In this document: positions 33,683 through 42,930 of the stretch, piece by piece
How the letters are laid out: each line of letters begins with the position of its first letter
How positions within the stretch are numbered: the first letter of the stretch is position 1
Assembly: GCA_026993785.1 (NCBI GenBank)
Contig: JALWRZ010000011.1
Coordinates: forward strand, 1-51,575
Direction: 5' to 3'
Origin: DHVE2 group archaeon
GTDB lineage: Archaea > Thermoplasmatota > Thermoplasmata > Thermoplasmatales > Aciduliprofundaceae
Length of the DNA stretch: 51,575 bases
Notes under the pieces: model-generated
What the model was told of the DNA's origin: nothing
Seen by the model: the letters and a program-made list of their open reading frames with translations, nothing else
Database searches by the model: none
Translations under genes and position numbers: made by a program

Positions 33683-36190
33683 ATGGGTGGGTGGAAAATA
33701 CACATTGTGTCGCATACCCACTGGGATAGAGAGTGGTATCTACCCTATCAGGTTTTCCGCGCAAAACTCGTGGAGATGATAGATTCGCTCCTAAATATCC
33801 TTGAAAGAAAGAAGAATTTTCGCTACTTCACCCTGGACGGACAAACAGTAGTTCTCGAGGATTATCTGGAGCTCAGGCCGGAAAGACTGGAAGAGTTGCG
33901 GAAATGGATAGGGGCAGGGCGTGTGTTTATAGGTCCCTGGTACACACTTCCTGATGAATTTCTGGTTAGCGGAGAATCGCTCATAAGAAATCTTTTAATG
34001 GGGGAGAGAATCGCAGAGAGATTCGGGCACGTGATGAAGGTGGGCTATCTGCCGGATCCCTTTGGACATATACAGGAGATACCCCAGATACTACAGGGAT
34101 TTGATATAGACAACATCGTCTTCTGGAGAGGATATTCTGTGGATGAAGAGCACAAAAGCGAGTTCATATGGGTGGCCAAGGATGGAAGTCAGGTAATAGC
34201 CATAAATTTGCCCGATGGATACTTTAATGCCTTTCACATCACCAAGAAGGGCTTTGAGGAATTCAAGAGGATGGTGGAGGGGAAGTTTTCGAGGCTTGCG
34301 CGCTATGCCACAACCCAAAATGTGCTTCTTATGAATGGCGAAGACCATCTTTTCCCCGAGGAGTTGCTTGGAGATTACATAGAGATGGCAAAAGATCCAA
34401 GATTGATGCACAGCAATCTTGAAATATTCGTGAAGGAGATAAGGAAAAATAGAGCAAATTTAAAGAAGCTCAGTGGAGAACTCAGGGATTGCAGAAGGTC
34501 TCCAATTCTTTCCGGGGTGCTCTCCTCAAGAATGTATCTTAAGATAAGAAATCACAGATATGAGGCTCTTCTGGAGAAGTATGTGGAGCCTCTGAGTGTA
34601 ATCGCGTATCTTCAGGGAATGCTGTATCCGGCACATCTGATTCGGCAGGCATGGAAATATCTGCTTCAGAATCAGACCCATGATGGCATATGCGGCACCT
34701 CAGTAGATGAGGTGCATAGAGAAATGCTCACAAGATATGCATGGATAGAAGAAATATCGGATTATGTGATAAAGAAGGCAATAGCCTTCATATTTGGAGA
34801 GGAAAAAGGAAATAAGCGGGAGTATATGGTTTTCAATCCCCTGAACTGGGAGGTGAAGGAGAGAATAGAGATACCTGTGTCTGGGAATTTAAAGTTGCAT
34901 CCTCTCACGGAAAAGGATGATGAGATTCCCAGCGATGTTGTGGATGGCCACCTGATCTTTGTGGACTCATTCCCACCCCTGGGTTACCGTGTTTATCGCC
35001 TTGAAGAAGAGAAAAACAGTTCCAATGTGCCACCCAGTGAAGCAGGAGAAGGCAGTATAGAGAATGAGTATTTGAAGATAACAGTCAAGGGGAACGGAAG
35101 CGTGGATATGGAAGACAAGAGAACAGGGAAAAGATATAAGGGGCTGAATCTCCTCGTTGATGAGGGCGACGCGGGAGATGAATACAACTTCTCCCCGCCC
35201 GAAGAGGATTATGTTGTAACAAGTTCAGCTCAAAGGGCAAAAATCAGAATTTTAAGGGGGAATGTTATCTCCAGAATTTATGTGGATTTTGATTTACCAC
35301 TCCCAGAAAGTCTAACCGCAGATAGGAAAAGGAGGAAGAGGAGAAGGATAAGATGCCCTGTTAAAATAGTTTATTCTCTTTATCGGGGCATCCCCCGGCT
35401 GGATGTCAAAGTTACCATTATCAACAAGGCGAAGGATCACAGGTTACGGGTTCTTTTCCCAACAGGTATAAAGGTGGAGAAGGTTGTGGCAGCATCGCAT
35501 TTCGGCGTGATAGATAGAAAGGTGGACGTGGAGAGATGGGACGATTCCTGGATCGAGGTGCCTCAGCCCACCAAACCCCACAAGGGATGGATAGATTTGA
35601 GCGATGGCTCCTCAGGTTTTATGATCGCCACCAAGGGACTTCCAGAATACGAGGCCACAGGCGATGGAAATCTCTATATCACCCTTCTAAGAAGTGTTGG
35701 GTGGCTATCCCGTAGCGATTTGAGAACCAGGAAGATAAGGGCCGGGCCGGAGATCGAGACCCCAGAAGCCCAGTGCATTGGCAGGCATGAATTCGAGTAC
35801 TCTCTCATCCCTCATAAAGGCAACTGGGAAAACGCATATGCCCTTGCAAATCAATTTATCTACTCTCCCCAAGCATTTCCCATAGCATCTGAGAAAAATA
35901 TTCCCAAAGAGTTCTCTCTTCTCTCACTTAACCCGCCCCTAATTCTCTCGGCTCTTAAGAAAAGCGAAAAAGATGAAAATATTATCGTTAGATTTTACAA
36001 TCCCACGGATAGAGAAATTACGGGAGAGATGGTGCTCTCATTTCCTATTGCAAATGTTTCTGTGGTGAATCTCAGGGAAAGAGAAGTTCAGGACCCAGGG
36101 ATTCGTATTCTTTCTAAGGAGAGGGAAAGAATAAAACTGGTGGTGAAGCCCTACAAAATCGTAACCTTAAAGCTAACGCCGAAAAATTAG
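33683..36190 (+). CDS. GH38 family alpha-mannosidase
   Basis: An 835-residue glycoside hydrolase family 38 enzyme that releases alpha-linked mannose, probably cytoplasmic because no signal peptide is seen. The zinc site HTHWDREW is at residues 10-17; the nucleophile Asp lies in GYLPDPFGH; FWRGYSVDEEH follows; a further zinc-ligand His is in QTHDGICGTSVDEVHREM. The central helical bundle and C-terminal beta domains (from FNPLNWEVKERIEIPV) are complete. It could turn over the cell's own N-glycans or stored mannosides. Transcribed alone from a leaderless promoter; convergent with ppdK. Confidence 0.95.
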   Translation: MGGWKIHIVSHTHWDREWYLPYQVFRAKLVEMIDSLLNILERKKNFRYFTLDGQTVVLEDYLELRPERLEELRKWIGAGRVFIGPWYTLPDEFLVSGESLIRNLLMGERIAERFGHVMKVGYLPDPFGHIQEIPQILQGFDIDNIVFWRGYSVDEEHKSEFIWVAKDGSQVIAINLPDGYFNAFHITKKGFEEFKRMVEGKFSRLARYATTQNVLLMNGEDHLFPEELLGDYIEMAKDPRLMHSNLEIFVKEIRKNRANLKKLSGELRDCRRSPILSGVLSSRMYLKIRNHRYEALLEKYVEPLSVIAYLQGMLYPAHLIRQAWKYLLQNQTHDGICGTSVDEVHREMLTRYAWIEEISDYVIKKAIAFIFGEEKGNKREYMVFNPLNWEVKERIEIPVSGNLKLHPLTEKDDEIPSDVVDGHLIFVDSFPPLGYRVYRLEEEKNSSNVPPSEAGEGSIENEYLKITVKGNGSVDMEDKRTGKRYKGLNLLVDEGDAGDEYNFSPPEEDYVVTSSAQRAKIRILRGNVISRIYVDFDLPLPESLTADRKRRKRRRIRCPVKIVYSLYRGIPRLDVKVTIINKAKDHRLRVLFPTGIKVEKVVAASHFGVIDRKVDVERWDDSWIEVPQPTKPHKGWIDLSDGSSGFMIATKGLPEYEATGDGNLYITLLRSVGWLSRSDLRTRKIRAGPEIETPEAQCIGRHEFEYSLIPHKGNWENAYALANQFIYSPQAFPIASEKNIPKEFSLLSLNPPLILSALKKSEKDENIIVRFYNPTDREITGEMVLSFPIANVSVVNLREREVQDPGIRILSKERERIKLVVKPYKIVTLKLTPKN

Positions 36191-36202
36191 AGAAAAAAGG
36201 GA

Positions 36203-38941
36203 TTATTTTCTTGGATGCCTTATCTGCGCCTGAGCTGCCGCAAGCCTGGCTATTGGAACCCTGTAGGGAGAGCAGGAAACGTAGTCGAGACCTGCAAGGT
36301 GGAAGAATTCGATGCTCTTGGGATCTCCACCATGCTCGCCGCAGATTCCAACCTCAAGCTTGGGGTTTGCCTTTCTTCCCTTTTCAACGCCCATTTTAAC
36401 TAACTGACCAACACCATCCCAGTCCAGGCTCTTGAATGGGTCATCCTTAAGTATTCCCATCTCCACATACTTCTTCAGGAACTTGGCCTGGGCATCATCG
36501 CGGGAGTATCCGAAGGTCATCTGCGTTAGATCATTTGTGCCAAAGGAGAAGAACTCCGCGTACTGCGCAATCTCATCAGCTGTCAGCGCAGCTCTGGGTA
36601 TCTCTATCATGGTGCCAAACATGTATTTGATTTCCTCGCCTTCCTTCTCCATCTCTTCCTTTGCAACCTTCTCAAGCTTCTCCTTGAGAATCTTCAGTTC
36701 ATTTACATGTCCTATTAAGGGTATCATTATCTCGGGATAGATTTCCTTGCCCTCACGTTTCACCTGTATGGCGGCTTGGATAATTGCGCGAACCTGCATC
36801 TCGTATATCTCGGGATATATTATTCCAAGGCGACAGCCGCGGAATCCCAGCATGGGATTGAACTCGTGAAGCTCATTCACCACTTCCAGAATTCTCTTCT
36901 TCTCGTTGAGCTTGCTCAGCAGAGAATCCATTTCCCGTAGACTTTTTGCTTCCTTCAGCTGCATCTTTAGCTCATTTATCTCATCCATAAGCTCTTCGCG
37001 ATTGGGCAGGAATTCATGAAGTGGCGGGTCAAGAAGGCGGATTATCACGGGGTATCCTTCCATGGTGCGGAAGAACTCTACAAAGTCTTCGCGCTGCATT
37101 GGAAGCAATTTGTCAAGAGCTTTAACCCTCTCTTCCTTGGTGCGGGCCATTATCATCTCCTGCATTATGGGTAGCCGCTCCTCACCGAAGAACATATGCT
37201 CGGTTCTTGCGAGCCCTATACCCTGCGCTCCGAATTCCCTGGCCTTCTTCGCCTGTTCTGGGGTATCTGCATTGGCCCTCACTCCCAGCACTCGAATCTC
37301 GTCGGCCCACTGGAGAATCTTCTCAAGATTTCCGCTAAGCGATGGAGGAAGCAGAGGTACCTCGCCCAGATAAACCTCGCCAGTGGTTCCGTCTATGGTT
37401 ATAACATCGCCCTTGGAAACCTTGTTGCCTCTGGCCACAAAATATTCTTCTTTCATGTTGATGCTTAGCTCCTCGCAGCCCACCACTGCCGGTTTGCCCA
37501 TAGCTCTGGCGACTACTGCCGCATGGGAGGTCATTCCACCTCTAGCGGTTAGTATACCCTGAGCAGCATTCATTCCATGGATATCATCAGGCGTGGTCTC
37601 AGGTCGCACAAGTATGACCTTCTCACCCTTCTCGGCGAGCTCAACGGCTTCATCGGGATCAAAAACTACCTTACCCACGGCTGCTCCGGGGCTGGCAGCA
37701 AGACCCTTAGCAATGGTGATCTTCTTTGCCTTGGGGTCTATCTGGGGATGAAGAAGCGTATCCACATTCTCAGGGGTTACACGCATTATGGCCTCTTCCT
37801 TGGTTATCAGACCCTCATCAACCATCTCAACGGCGATGCGCACCGCTGCTATGGCTGTTCTTTTTCCCGTCCTTGTCTGAAGGAGATAAAGCTTACCCCG
37901 CTCTACGGTGAACTCTATATCCTGCATGTCGCGATAGTGCTTCTCAAGAAGCTCAGCGACTTCCTTCAGCTGCTTGTAAACATCGGGCATGACTTCCTCC
38001 ATGGTGGGTAAATCGCGATTGGCATCCTGCTTGCTGTACTCATTTATTGCATGGGGTGTTCTTATTCCAGCTACCACGTCCTCACCCTGTGCATTGGGCA
38101 GAAACTCACCGTAGAGATGATTCTCACCTGTTCTTGGATCTCTTGTGAAAGCCACGCCTGTGCCGCTATCCTCGCCCATGTTACCGAATACCATGGTTAC
38201 GATATTCACCGCAGTTCCCATGTCATCGGGTATCTTGTTGATCTTGCGATAAACTATAGCCCTGTCATTATTCCATGAATCAAACACCGCTTTTATTGCC
38301 ATTCTCAGCTGCTCATAGGGATCTTGCGGGAACTCGTAGCCATGCCTCTTGTAAACATTCTTATATGCCTCAACGAGCTCTTTAAGGGCATCAACGCCAA
38401 GATCTACGTCCTGCTTAGCGCCATACTTCTCCTTTATCCTGTCCAGCTGCTCTTCGAACTCCTCATGGGGGATGCCCAGCACCACATTGCCAAACATCTG
38501 GATTAGGCGGCGATAGGCGTCCCAGGCGAATCTTGGGTTGGATGTCTGCTTTGCGAGGCCCTCCACGCTTTGATCCGTTAACCCCAGATTCAGAATGGTG
38601 TCCATCATCCCGGGCATGCTCACAGGCGCTCCTGACCTTACTGATACAAGCAGGGGATTTTCATTGCTTCCAAACTTCTTACCTGTATGCTTCTCAAGCT
38701 TCTCCATAGCATCAAGAACATCCTCCCAAAGACCCTTGGGAAATCCTCCTTCTTCAAAATACTTAATGCATGTCTCCGTTGTTATTGTGAATCCTGGAGG
38801 AACTGGAAGACCTATGCGGGTCATCTCTGCAAGACCCGCACCCTTGCCACCCAGAAGCTTCTTCATCTCCTCCATTGTGGGTGCTCTCTTCTTCAATTCT
38901 TCGATATCTTCCTTCAGGAAATAAGCATATATGTACTTCAT
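36203..38941 (-). CDS. ppdK: Pyruvate, phosphate dikinase
   Basis: A 912-residue PPDK interconverting pyruvate + ATP + Pi with PEP + AMP + PPi. The N-terminal ATP-grasp domain has LLGGKGAGLAEM and VSVRSGAPVSMPGMMDTILN; the swivelling phosphohistidine domain has GGMTSHAAVVARAMGKPAV (catalytic His near residue 470); the PEP/pyruvate barrel has LGFRGCRLGI, FGTNDLTQMTFGYSRDDA and GICGEHGGDP. It serves gluconeogenesis or glycolysis. ATG 38941 is 4 nt after GGTGAT; ATG 38947 overlaps that site and is less likely. It shares a TATA region with the divergent gene at 39002. Confidence 0.97.
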   Translation of the reverse strand: MKYIYAYFLKEDIEELKKRAPTMEEMKKLLGGKGAGLAEMTRIGLPVPPGFTITTETCIKYFEEGGFPKGLWEDVLDAMEKLEKHTGKKFGSNENPLLVSVRSGAPVSMPGMMDTILNLGLTDQSVEGLAKQTSNPRFAWDAYRRLIQMFGNVVLGIPHEEFEEQLDRIKEKYGAKQDVDLGVDALKELVEAYKNVYKRHGYEFPQDPYEQLRMAIKAVFDSWNNDRAIVYRKINKIPDDMGTAVNIVTMVFGNMGEDSGTGVAFTRDPRTGENHLYGEFLPNAQGEDVVAGIRTPHAINEYSKQDANRDLPTMEEVMPDVYKQLKEVAELLEKHYRDMQDIEFTVERGKLYLLQTRTGKRTAIAAVRIAVEMVDEGLITKEEAIMRVTPENVDTLLHPQIDPKAKKITIAKGLAASPGAAVGKVVFDPDEAVELAEKGEKVILVRPETTPDDIHGMNAAQGILTARGGMTSHAAVVARAMGKPAVVGCEELSINMKEEYFVARGNKVSKGDVITIDGTTGEVYLGEVPLLPPSLSGNLEKILQWADEIRVLGVRANADTPEQAKKAREFGAQGIGLARTEHMFFGEERLPIMQEMIMARTKEERVKALDKLLPMQREDFVEFFRTMEGYPVIIRLLDPPLHEFLPNREELMDEINELKMQLKEAKSLREMDSLLSKLNEKKRILEVVNELHEFNPMLGFRGCRLGIIYPEIYEMQVRAIIQAAIQVKREGKEIYPEIMIPLIGHVNELKILKEKLEKVAKEEMEKEGEEIKYMFGTMIEIPRAALTADEIAQYAEFFSFGTNDLTQMTFGYSRDDAQAKFLKKYVEMGILKDDPFKSLDWDGVGQLVKMGVEKGRKANPKLEVGICGEHGGDPKSIEFFHLAGLDYVSCSPYRVPIARLAAAQAQIRHPRK

Positions 38942-38976
38942 TTTCATCACCTATATTTTGGGGGAATATTGAAACC

Positions 38977-38985
38977 ATATAAATA
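38977..38985. promoter_or_regulatory. Shared, nearly symmetric TATA element between ppdK and the gene at 39002
   Basis: ATATAAATA reads as a TATA box on both strands. It lies about 26 nt before a ppdK start near 38955 and 21-26 nt before ATG 39002. Confidence 0.5.
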
Positions 38986-39001
38986 CTCTTCTTAGAAAAG
39001 A

Positions 39002-39481
39002 ATGACAAAATTGACGCGGGGAGAAATCTTTTATATAGACTGGAAGCATCCACCATCCATGGATGCTCGGATTAAGAGACTTCTTGAGTTCTGCGTGGAA
39101 GACCCTCAGAGTATTCTTGTTACACCCTGCGAGCTTAAGGAAGAAGAATGGTTCAAGGATTTGGAGTTCGTAAAGGATATCAGATGCACCTCCACAAGAT
39201 GCGAGGAAGGAGATAAAAATTGCATAAAAATGGATCCGCAGGGAGTGTTTCTTCCTTTTGAGAAATTCAATATCTGGCTCATAAATCTTGAGGAGTTTCC
39301 CTACTCTCCAGGCTATGCCTTCTATCTTGGCTATGAATCCCTGAAAGATTTTGGAATTATAGCCATAGTAAACAAAGTGGATGAATCCATGGACTCTGTC
39401 GCCCTGAGCTACGGTTTTCAAATTCTATATCATGGCGCATGGCATTATTATCTCAAGGCCGGAAAAAGAAAAGAATTGTGA
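39002..39481 (+). CDS. Unknown cytoplasmic protein, 159 residues
   Basis: Not recognised. No membrane helix or signal. It begins LTRGEIFYIDWKHPPSMDAR and contains four Cys (FCVEDP, TPCELKE, IRCTSTRCEEGDKNC gives further ones), so a metal or disulfide site is possible. The centre GYAFYLGYESLKDFGIIAIV alternates strand and helix. Its ATG is positioned for leaderless transcription from the TATA element shared with ppdK. The 3' end converges with the PAPS-reductase-like gene, 5 nt apart. Confidence 0.7.
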   Translation: MTKLTRGEIFYIDWKHPPSMDARIKRLLEFCVEDPQSILVTPCELKEEEWFKDLEFVKDIRCTSTRCEEGDKNCIKMDPQGVFLPFEKFNIWLINLEEFPYSPGYAFYLGYESLKDFGIIAIVNKVDESMDSVALSYGFQILYHGAWHYYLKAGKRKEL

Positions 39482-39486
39482 ATCAG

Positions 39487-40743
39487 CTAAACTTCCCTTA
39501 GTTTGGGCGGTAGGTTGTTCCATCTCCACTTTCCATCCATTATTTCCTCTTCCCCATAACCCTGCTTTTTTAAATACTCGAACCATCTCCTGAATAGCTG
39601 GGGATGCGTCTTCTTCATCCTGTGAAACTCTGCGTTTAGCATGGAAGGACAGGTATAGCAACCTAATCTTTCGAAGCCCATATCGTATAGGGGATTATAT
39701 GGAAGTCCACGATAATGAATGTAAAGCCACACATCCAAAGATAGCCAGTTGAAGAGGGGATACACGGTTCGCAGCCCACCTATCCTCCTGGTGGAGGGAG
39801 CATGCATTCTTCTCAGGGACTCGTATTTTCTCATACCATCCACGATCACGCCTCGAAGATTCCTAAGCTGCTGCAATTTGAGATACTTGGTGCACCATCT
39901 TCTATCCTTGGTGGGAATACCCCTTTCATCCACCACTTCCCAGAAGGATTTTGGAGGTGAAAGTTCTATAAGCTCCACTCCCAGAAAATCTGCGAAATTG
40001 TAAACAAATCTCTGAGTCTCAGGAAACTCGAGTCCTGTATTGAGATAAACGGCCTTCTTGACTCCTGCCAGATGCGCAAGATAAAGGGCAACTTCACTGT
40101 CTTTACCTCCACTGAAGGCTACATAATTGGCGTGACTCCTTTTTATCTTTTCAACTGCTTCCTTCTCAATCTTTTCCAGGAAAAACCTATTCCCCTGAAC
40201 AGCATTCCTCATATCGCTTCTTTTTTTAGTAGCTATGCGACCGCAGTAAACATCCTTTATCTTGGCACCCCTTTCCTCCTTCACAGCTACTCCTGTGCAT
40301 GCATTTATCTTAATTATCGCCCAATCACCGCTCACCTCTTTCTCTATTTTCTTTCCCTTCATATGCCCCTTGCCCCTGAGCTCAAAATCAATGTGAGAGG
40401 TAAGACCATAAATCAACGCTGCTCCTTTACCCGTGGGAACAAATCTCCAGCGCCATTTTTGAGATTTTATGTATTCCAGCGTGCCGAATTTAAAGCCATC
40501 AAGAAAAACATCCTTTCTGTAATCCAATCCGGGCTGCCTGGCAAGGAGAATTATGCGTCGAGAAATATAACTGCGGATTTCCTTAAAGGGAATAAGCTTG
40601 GATAGCAATCCCCTCTCATATTTTGAAGCGGGTCTAATGTCTCCCAATTCATGGAATCTTAGAGAGTAGGGGTGCGCGTTGCATATATCGCATCTTTTTC
40701 CGCGAAGGGGTATGTTGCAGCGGGGGCAATAGCCTATCTCCAT
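39487..40743 (-). CDS. PAPS-reductase-like PP-loop protein with zinc ribbon and PUA-like domain
   Basis: A 418-residue archaeal protein of the COG0175 type. The N-terminal zinc ribbon is CPRCNIPLRGKRCDIC (residues 6-21). A middle region ending GDWAIIKINACTGVAV resembles a PUA RNA-binding domain. The adenylyl-transfer PP-loop YVAFSGGKDSEVALYL is followed by VYLNTGLEFPETQRFV, DRRWCTKYLK and the C-terminal GCYTCPSMLNAEFHRMKK. The zinc ribbon plus PUA suggests tRNA thiolation or another nucleotide-sulfur chemistry more than assimilatory sulfate reduction; that is inference. The ferredoxin domain of some homologues is absent. Confidence 0.85.
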   Translation of the reverse strand: MEIGYCPRCNIPLRGKRCDICNAHPYSLRFHELGDIRPASKYERGLLSKLIPFKEIRSYISRRIILLARQPGLDYRKDVFLDGFKFGTLEYIKSQKWRWRFVPTGKGAALIYGLTSHIDFELRGKGHMKGKKIEKEVSGDWAIIKINACTGVAVKEERGAKIKDVYCGRIATKKRSDMRNAVQGNRFFLEKIEKEAVEKIKRSHANYVAFSGGKDSEVALYLAHLAGVKKAVYLNTGLEFPETQRFVYNFADFLGVELIELSPPKSFWEVVDERGIPTKDRRWCTKYLKLQQLRNLRGVIVDGMRKYESLRRMHAPSTRRIGGLRTVYPLFNWLSLDVWLYIHYRGLPYNPLYDMGFERLGCYTCPSMLNAEFHRMKKTHPQLFRRWFEYLKKQGYGEEEIMDGKWRWNNLPPKLREV

Positions 40744-40779
40744 CGAAGCCTCTAATACCCCGTGCCATATATTTTTTTG

Positions 40780-41424
40780 CTACTCCAAGAATCTCAGGGT
40801 GCCAGCCATGATTCTCTTTCTCTCCCCACCCGTGTTAAGGATGAGAAAACCCTCCTCATCGATATCCTCCGCCACGCCTTGTAGCTCTTCGTCCACGATT
40901 ACTTTTCTTCCCAGGGTGCACTGATATTTCCTCCACTCCTCGAGTATATCCTTTCTTCCTTTCTTCAGTTCCTTCTCCAGGATTTCCAGGAAAAGAGGAA
41001 GAAAAGCATCCCTTTGGATATTGGGAAGATTTATGGCTATTTCCCTGAGCTCTTCTGGAATTTCATTCTCAAGATTGAGCCCTATGCCTAGAAGAACAAA
41101 ATTTTCATACGCTTCTCCAAGAATTCCGCAAACTTTTTTTCCTTTTACGAGGATATCATTGGGCCATTTTATCTCCGCTTTAACCCCCATTTTTTTCAGG
41201 GCCTTAACCATAGCCACGCTGGCTTTAAGCGTGATAAGCTGTGGCTCTTCACTCTTAAGTATTACAGTCATCCATAGGCCACCCGGTGGGGAGAACCACA
41301 CCCTACCTTTTCTACCCCGCCCGTTTTTCTGCTCATCTGCCAGAATAACCACATTGTCGCGGAGAATCATCCTGGCAATCTCCTGGGTAGAAGAAACAGA
41401 GGTGAAATGCAAAATCTCAAACAT
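40780..41424 (-). CDS. birA: Biotin--[protein] ligase
   Basis: A 214-residue biotin protein ligase without the DNA-binding domain of E. coli BirA, so it should be an enzyme only. Motifs: VSSTQEIARM, ADEQKNGRGRKGRVWFSP (biotinyl-AMP loop GRGRKGR), GLWMTVIL, IKWPNDILV and KVCGILGEAYENFVLLGIG; the small C-terminal SH3-like domain ends LNTGGERKRIMAGTLRFL. Its ATG stands 2 nt after the 3' end of tRNA-Val with no promoter or ribosome binding site of its own between them. Confidence 0.95.
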   Translation of the reverse strand: MFEILHFTSVSSTQEIARMILRDNVVILADEQKNGRGRKGRVWFSPPGGLWMTVILKSEEPQLITLKASVAMVKALKKMGVKAEIKWPNDILVKGKKVCGILGEAYENFVLLGIGLNLENEIPEELREIAINLPNIQRDAFLPLFLEILEKELKKGRKDILEEWRKYQCTLGRKVIVDEELQGVAEDIDEEGFLILNTGGERKRIMAGTLRFLE

Positions 41425-41426
41425 AG

Positions 41427-41499
41427 TGGGCCCGCCCGGGTTCGAACCGGGGACCTTCGCCTTGTAAGGGCGACGTCATAACCACTAGACCACGGGCCC
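41427..41499 (-). tRNA. tRNA-Val(TAC), no intron
   Basis: Acceptor arms GGGCCCG (41499-41493) and CGGGCCC (41434-41428), discriminator A. Anticodon stem TCGCC/GGCGA with loop CTTACAA gives anticodon UAC. T arm CCCGG-TTCGAAC-CCGGG. No CCA encoded. Confidence 0.96.
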
Positions 41500-41525
41500 G
41501 TGCTGTTTCCCCTAAACTCCAATTA

Positions 41526-41536
41526 CCTTATAATTT
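41526..41536 (-). promoter_or_regulatory. TATA box of tRNA-Val (and birA)
   Basis: Minus-strand AAAATTATAAGG predicts a start near 41505, just before the tRNA. It is also the nearest promoter upstream of birA. Confidence 0.6.
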
Positions 41537-41551
41537 TTTCTTTTCCATCCC

Positions 41552-42271
41552 TCAGGATACACTAAAATAGATATGCACATTGGTGTAAAATTTGCCGTCA
41601 ATGAATAAATCAAAGGAGGCAAGATTCTCACCCTTCTTCTCTGCATTGGCATAGAAAATAATATCCTTTGATTCTCCCTGAAGAACTGTAAGGCTTTTAT
41701 TTTCAATGCTCCTGTTGTTGAGAGAGAAAAGTATGTGAAACTCACCATCTTTGCAATTCCAGTTTTTGATGTAGATGACGAAAATAAGGGTGGAATTCAG
41801 GGTTGCATTGTGAGGCCAATCTTTGATGGCCATATCTACTTCGAAGTTTCTCTGCTGCGAAGTGCGATATCCTGCATAGAGCCATGCGCCCATGGTGATG
41901 AGCATCAAAGCGAGAAGCAGGGATATCATTTTTTCGGGAGGATGAAGAGGTATCCTTCGAATTTCTGTGGGTTTTGCAAGGAGATAAGAGGCAACTATGA
42001 TTGCCGCCATGACCACAAGCATGGACTCTCGGGAGAGCATGGAAAAGGCGGCAAGGAAAATAGCCACAAGACCAGTTATTCCCAGGCTTACGGGAGCCGC
42101 CAGCAGCAAAGATTCTTCCGCAGCCACATTTTTATAAATCTTCACAATGAAAAATCCCGGAGAAAAGAAGAGGATAAATGCTACGGAAATGAATTTCAGC
42201 ACGGTGGAGGGGAGAAAGTAAAGAAGGAAGAAGAGTAGCGTTAGAAGGGCAACGAGGTCCTTATCTCTCAT
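41552..42271 (-). CDS. DUF1616-like membrane protein
   Basis: A 239-residue protein: about six membrane helices in the first 140 residues (ALLTLLFFLLYFLP, AFILFFSPGFFIVKIY, SLLLALMLITMGAWL), then an extracytoplasmic beta domain with N-glycosylation sites (NATLNSTLIF, NNRSIENKSL) and a strand pattern like CARDB/NEW3. The layout and SPGFFIVKIY resemble DUF1616. ATG 42271 overlaps the end of the ABC ATPase gene, with GGTGGG upstream, so the two are coupled and the protein probably belongs to the same envelope system. Confidence 0.75.
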   Translation of the reverse strand: MRDKDLVALLTLLFFLLYFLPSTVLKFISVAFILFFSPGFFIVKIYKNVAAEESLLLAAPVSLGITGLVAIFLAAFSMLSRESMLVVMAAIIVASYLLAKPTEIRRIPLHPPEKMISLLLALMLITMGAWLYAGYRTSQQRNFEVDMAIKDWPHNATLNSTLIFVIYIKNWNCKDGEFHILFSLNNRSIENKSLTVLQGESKDIIFYANAEKKGENLASFDLFIDGKFYTNVHIYFSVS

Positions 42272-42914
42272 AGAGAATCCCACCTTCCAGGGTGTACTTC
42301 TTATCGCCCAGCTCTCTTATGCGTATATCGTGGGTGGCTATTATTATGAGAGTTTCCATATCCTCCCTTATTTTCAAAAGAAGCTCTACAAGATTTTTTG
42401 CATTTTCATCATCCAGGTTAGAGGTGGGCTCATCCGCAATGAGTATCCTGGGTGAGTTGGCAAGGGCCCTGGCAATCTCCACTCTCTGCTTCTCTCCCCC
42501 GCTAAGCGATGGGGGATATGCGTATTTAAGTTTCTCTATGCCAAAATATCGAAGCAGGGAGTCTACACGTTCTTTCCACCTCTTACCGGCAAGTTTTAGA
42601 GGCAGGGCTATGTTTTCCATCACATTTAGATCCTCGATAAGGGTGCTGCTCTGAAATATTATTCCTATCTTGTGGAGCCTTACTCTTGCCCTTTCATCCT
42701 CGTTCATCCTTGTGATGTCTCTCTTTTCGATGAAAACATTCCCTCTATCGGGAAGATCTATCCCAGAAAGTATGTTGAGGAGTGTGGTTTTACCCACACC
42801 GGATGGGCCCTGGATGAGAACTATCTCTCCCTCCTCCACCTTGAGATTTACCCCCTTCAAAATTTCCCGGGTACCATAGGCTTTGTGTATTCCTATTGCT
42901 TCCAGATAGGACAC
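42261..42914 (-). CDS. ABC transporter ATPase, LolD/MacB-like
   Basis: A 217-residue ATPase of the LolD/FtsE group: Walker A GPSGVGKTTLLN, Q-loop IIFQSSTLIEDLNVMENIAL, signature LSGGEKQRVEIARAL, Walker B ILIADEPTSNLDDEN, H-loop IIATHDIR. It should energise the two divergent FtsX-like permeases. The start is a GTG at 42914. A TATA box at 42936-42944 is centred 26 nt upstream, so it is probably leaderless. Confidence 0.93.
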   Translation of the reverse strand: MSYLEAIGIHKAYGTREILKGVNLKVEEGEIVLIQGPSGVGKTTLLNILSGIDLPDRGNVFIEKRDITRMNEDERARVRLHKIGIIFQSSTLIEDLNVMENIALPLKLAGKRWKERVDSLLRYFGIEKLKYAYPPSLSGGEKQRVEIARALANSPRILIADEPTSNLDDENAKNLVELLLKIREDMETLIIIATHDIRIRELGDKKYTLEGGILYER

Positions 42915-42930
42915 GGGGAGTAAAGTTAAT

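Noticed and set aside
37577-38011. A 144-residue open frame antisense to ppdK
   Set aside because: Shadow of the strongly conserved PPDK sequence, with no promoter or ribosome binding site.
41512-41748. Extra open frame near the end of the DUF1616-like gene
   Set aside because: It overlaps the membrane protein gene in another frame and has no resemblance to a known protein.
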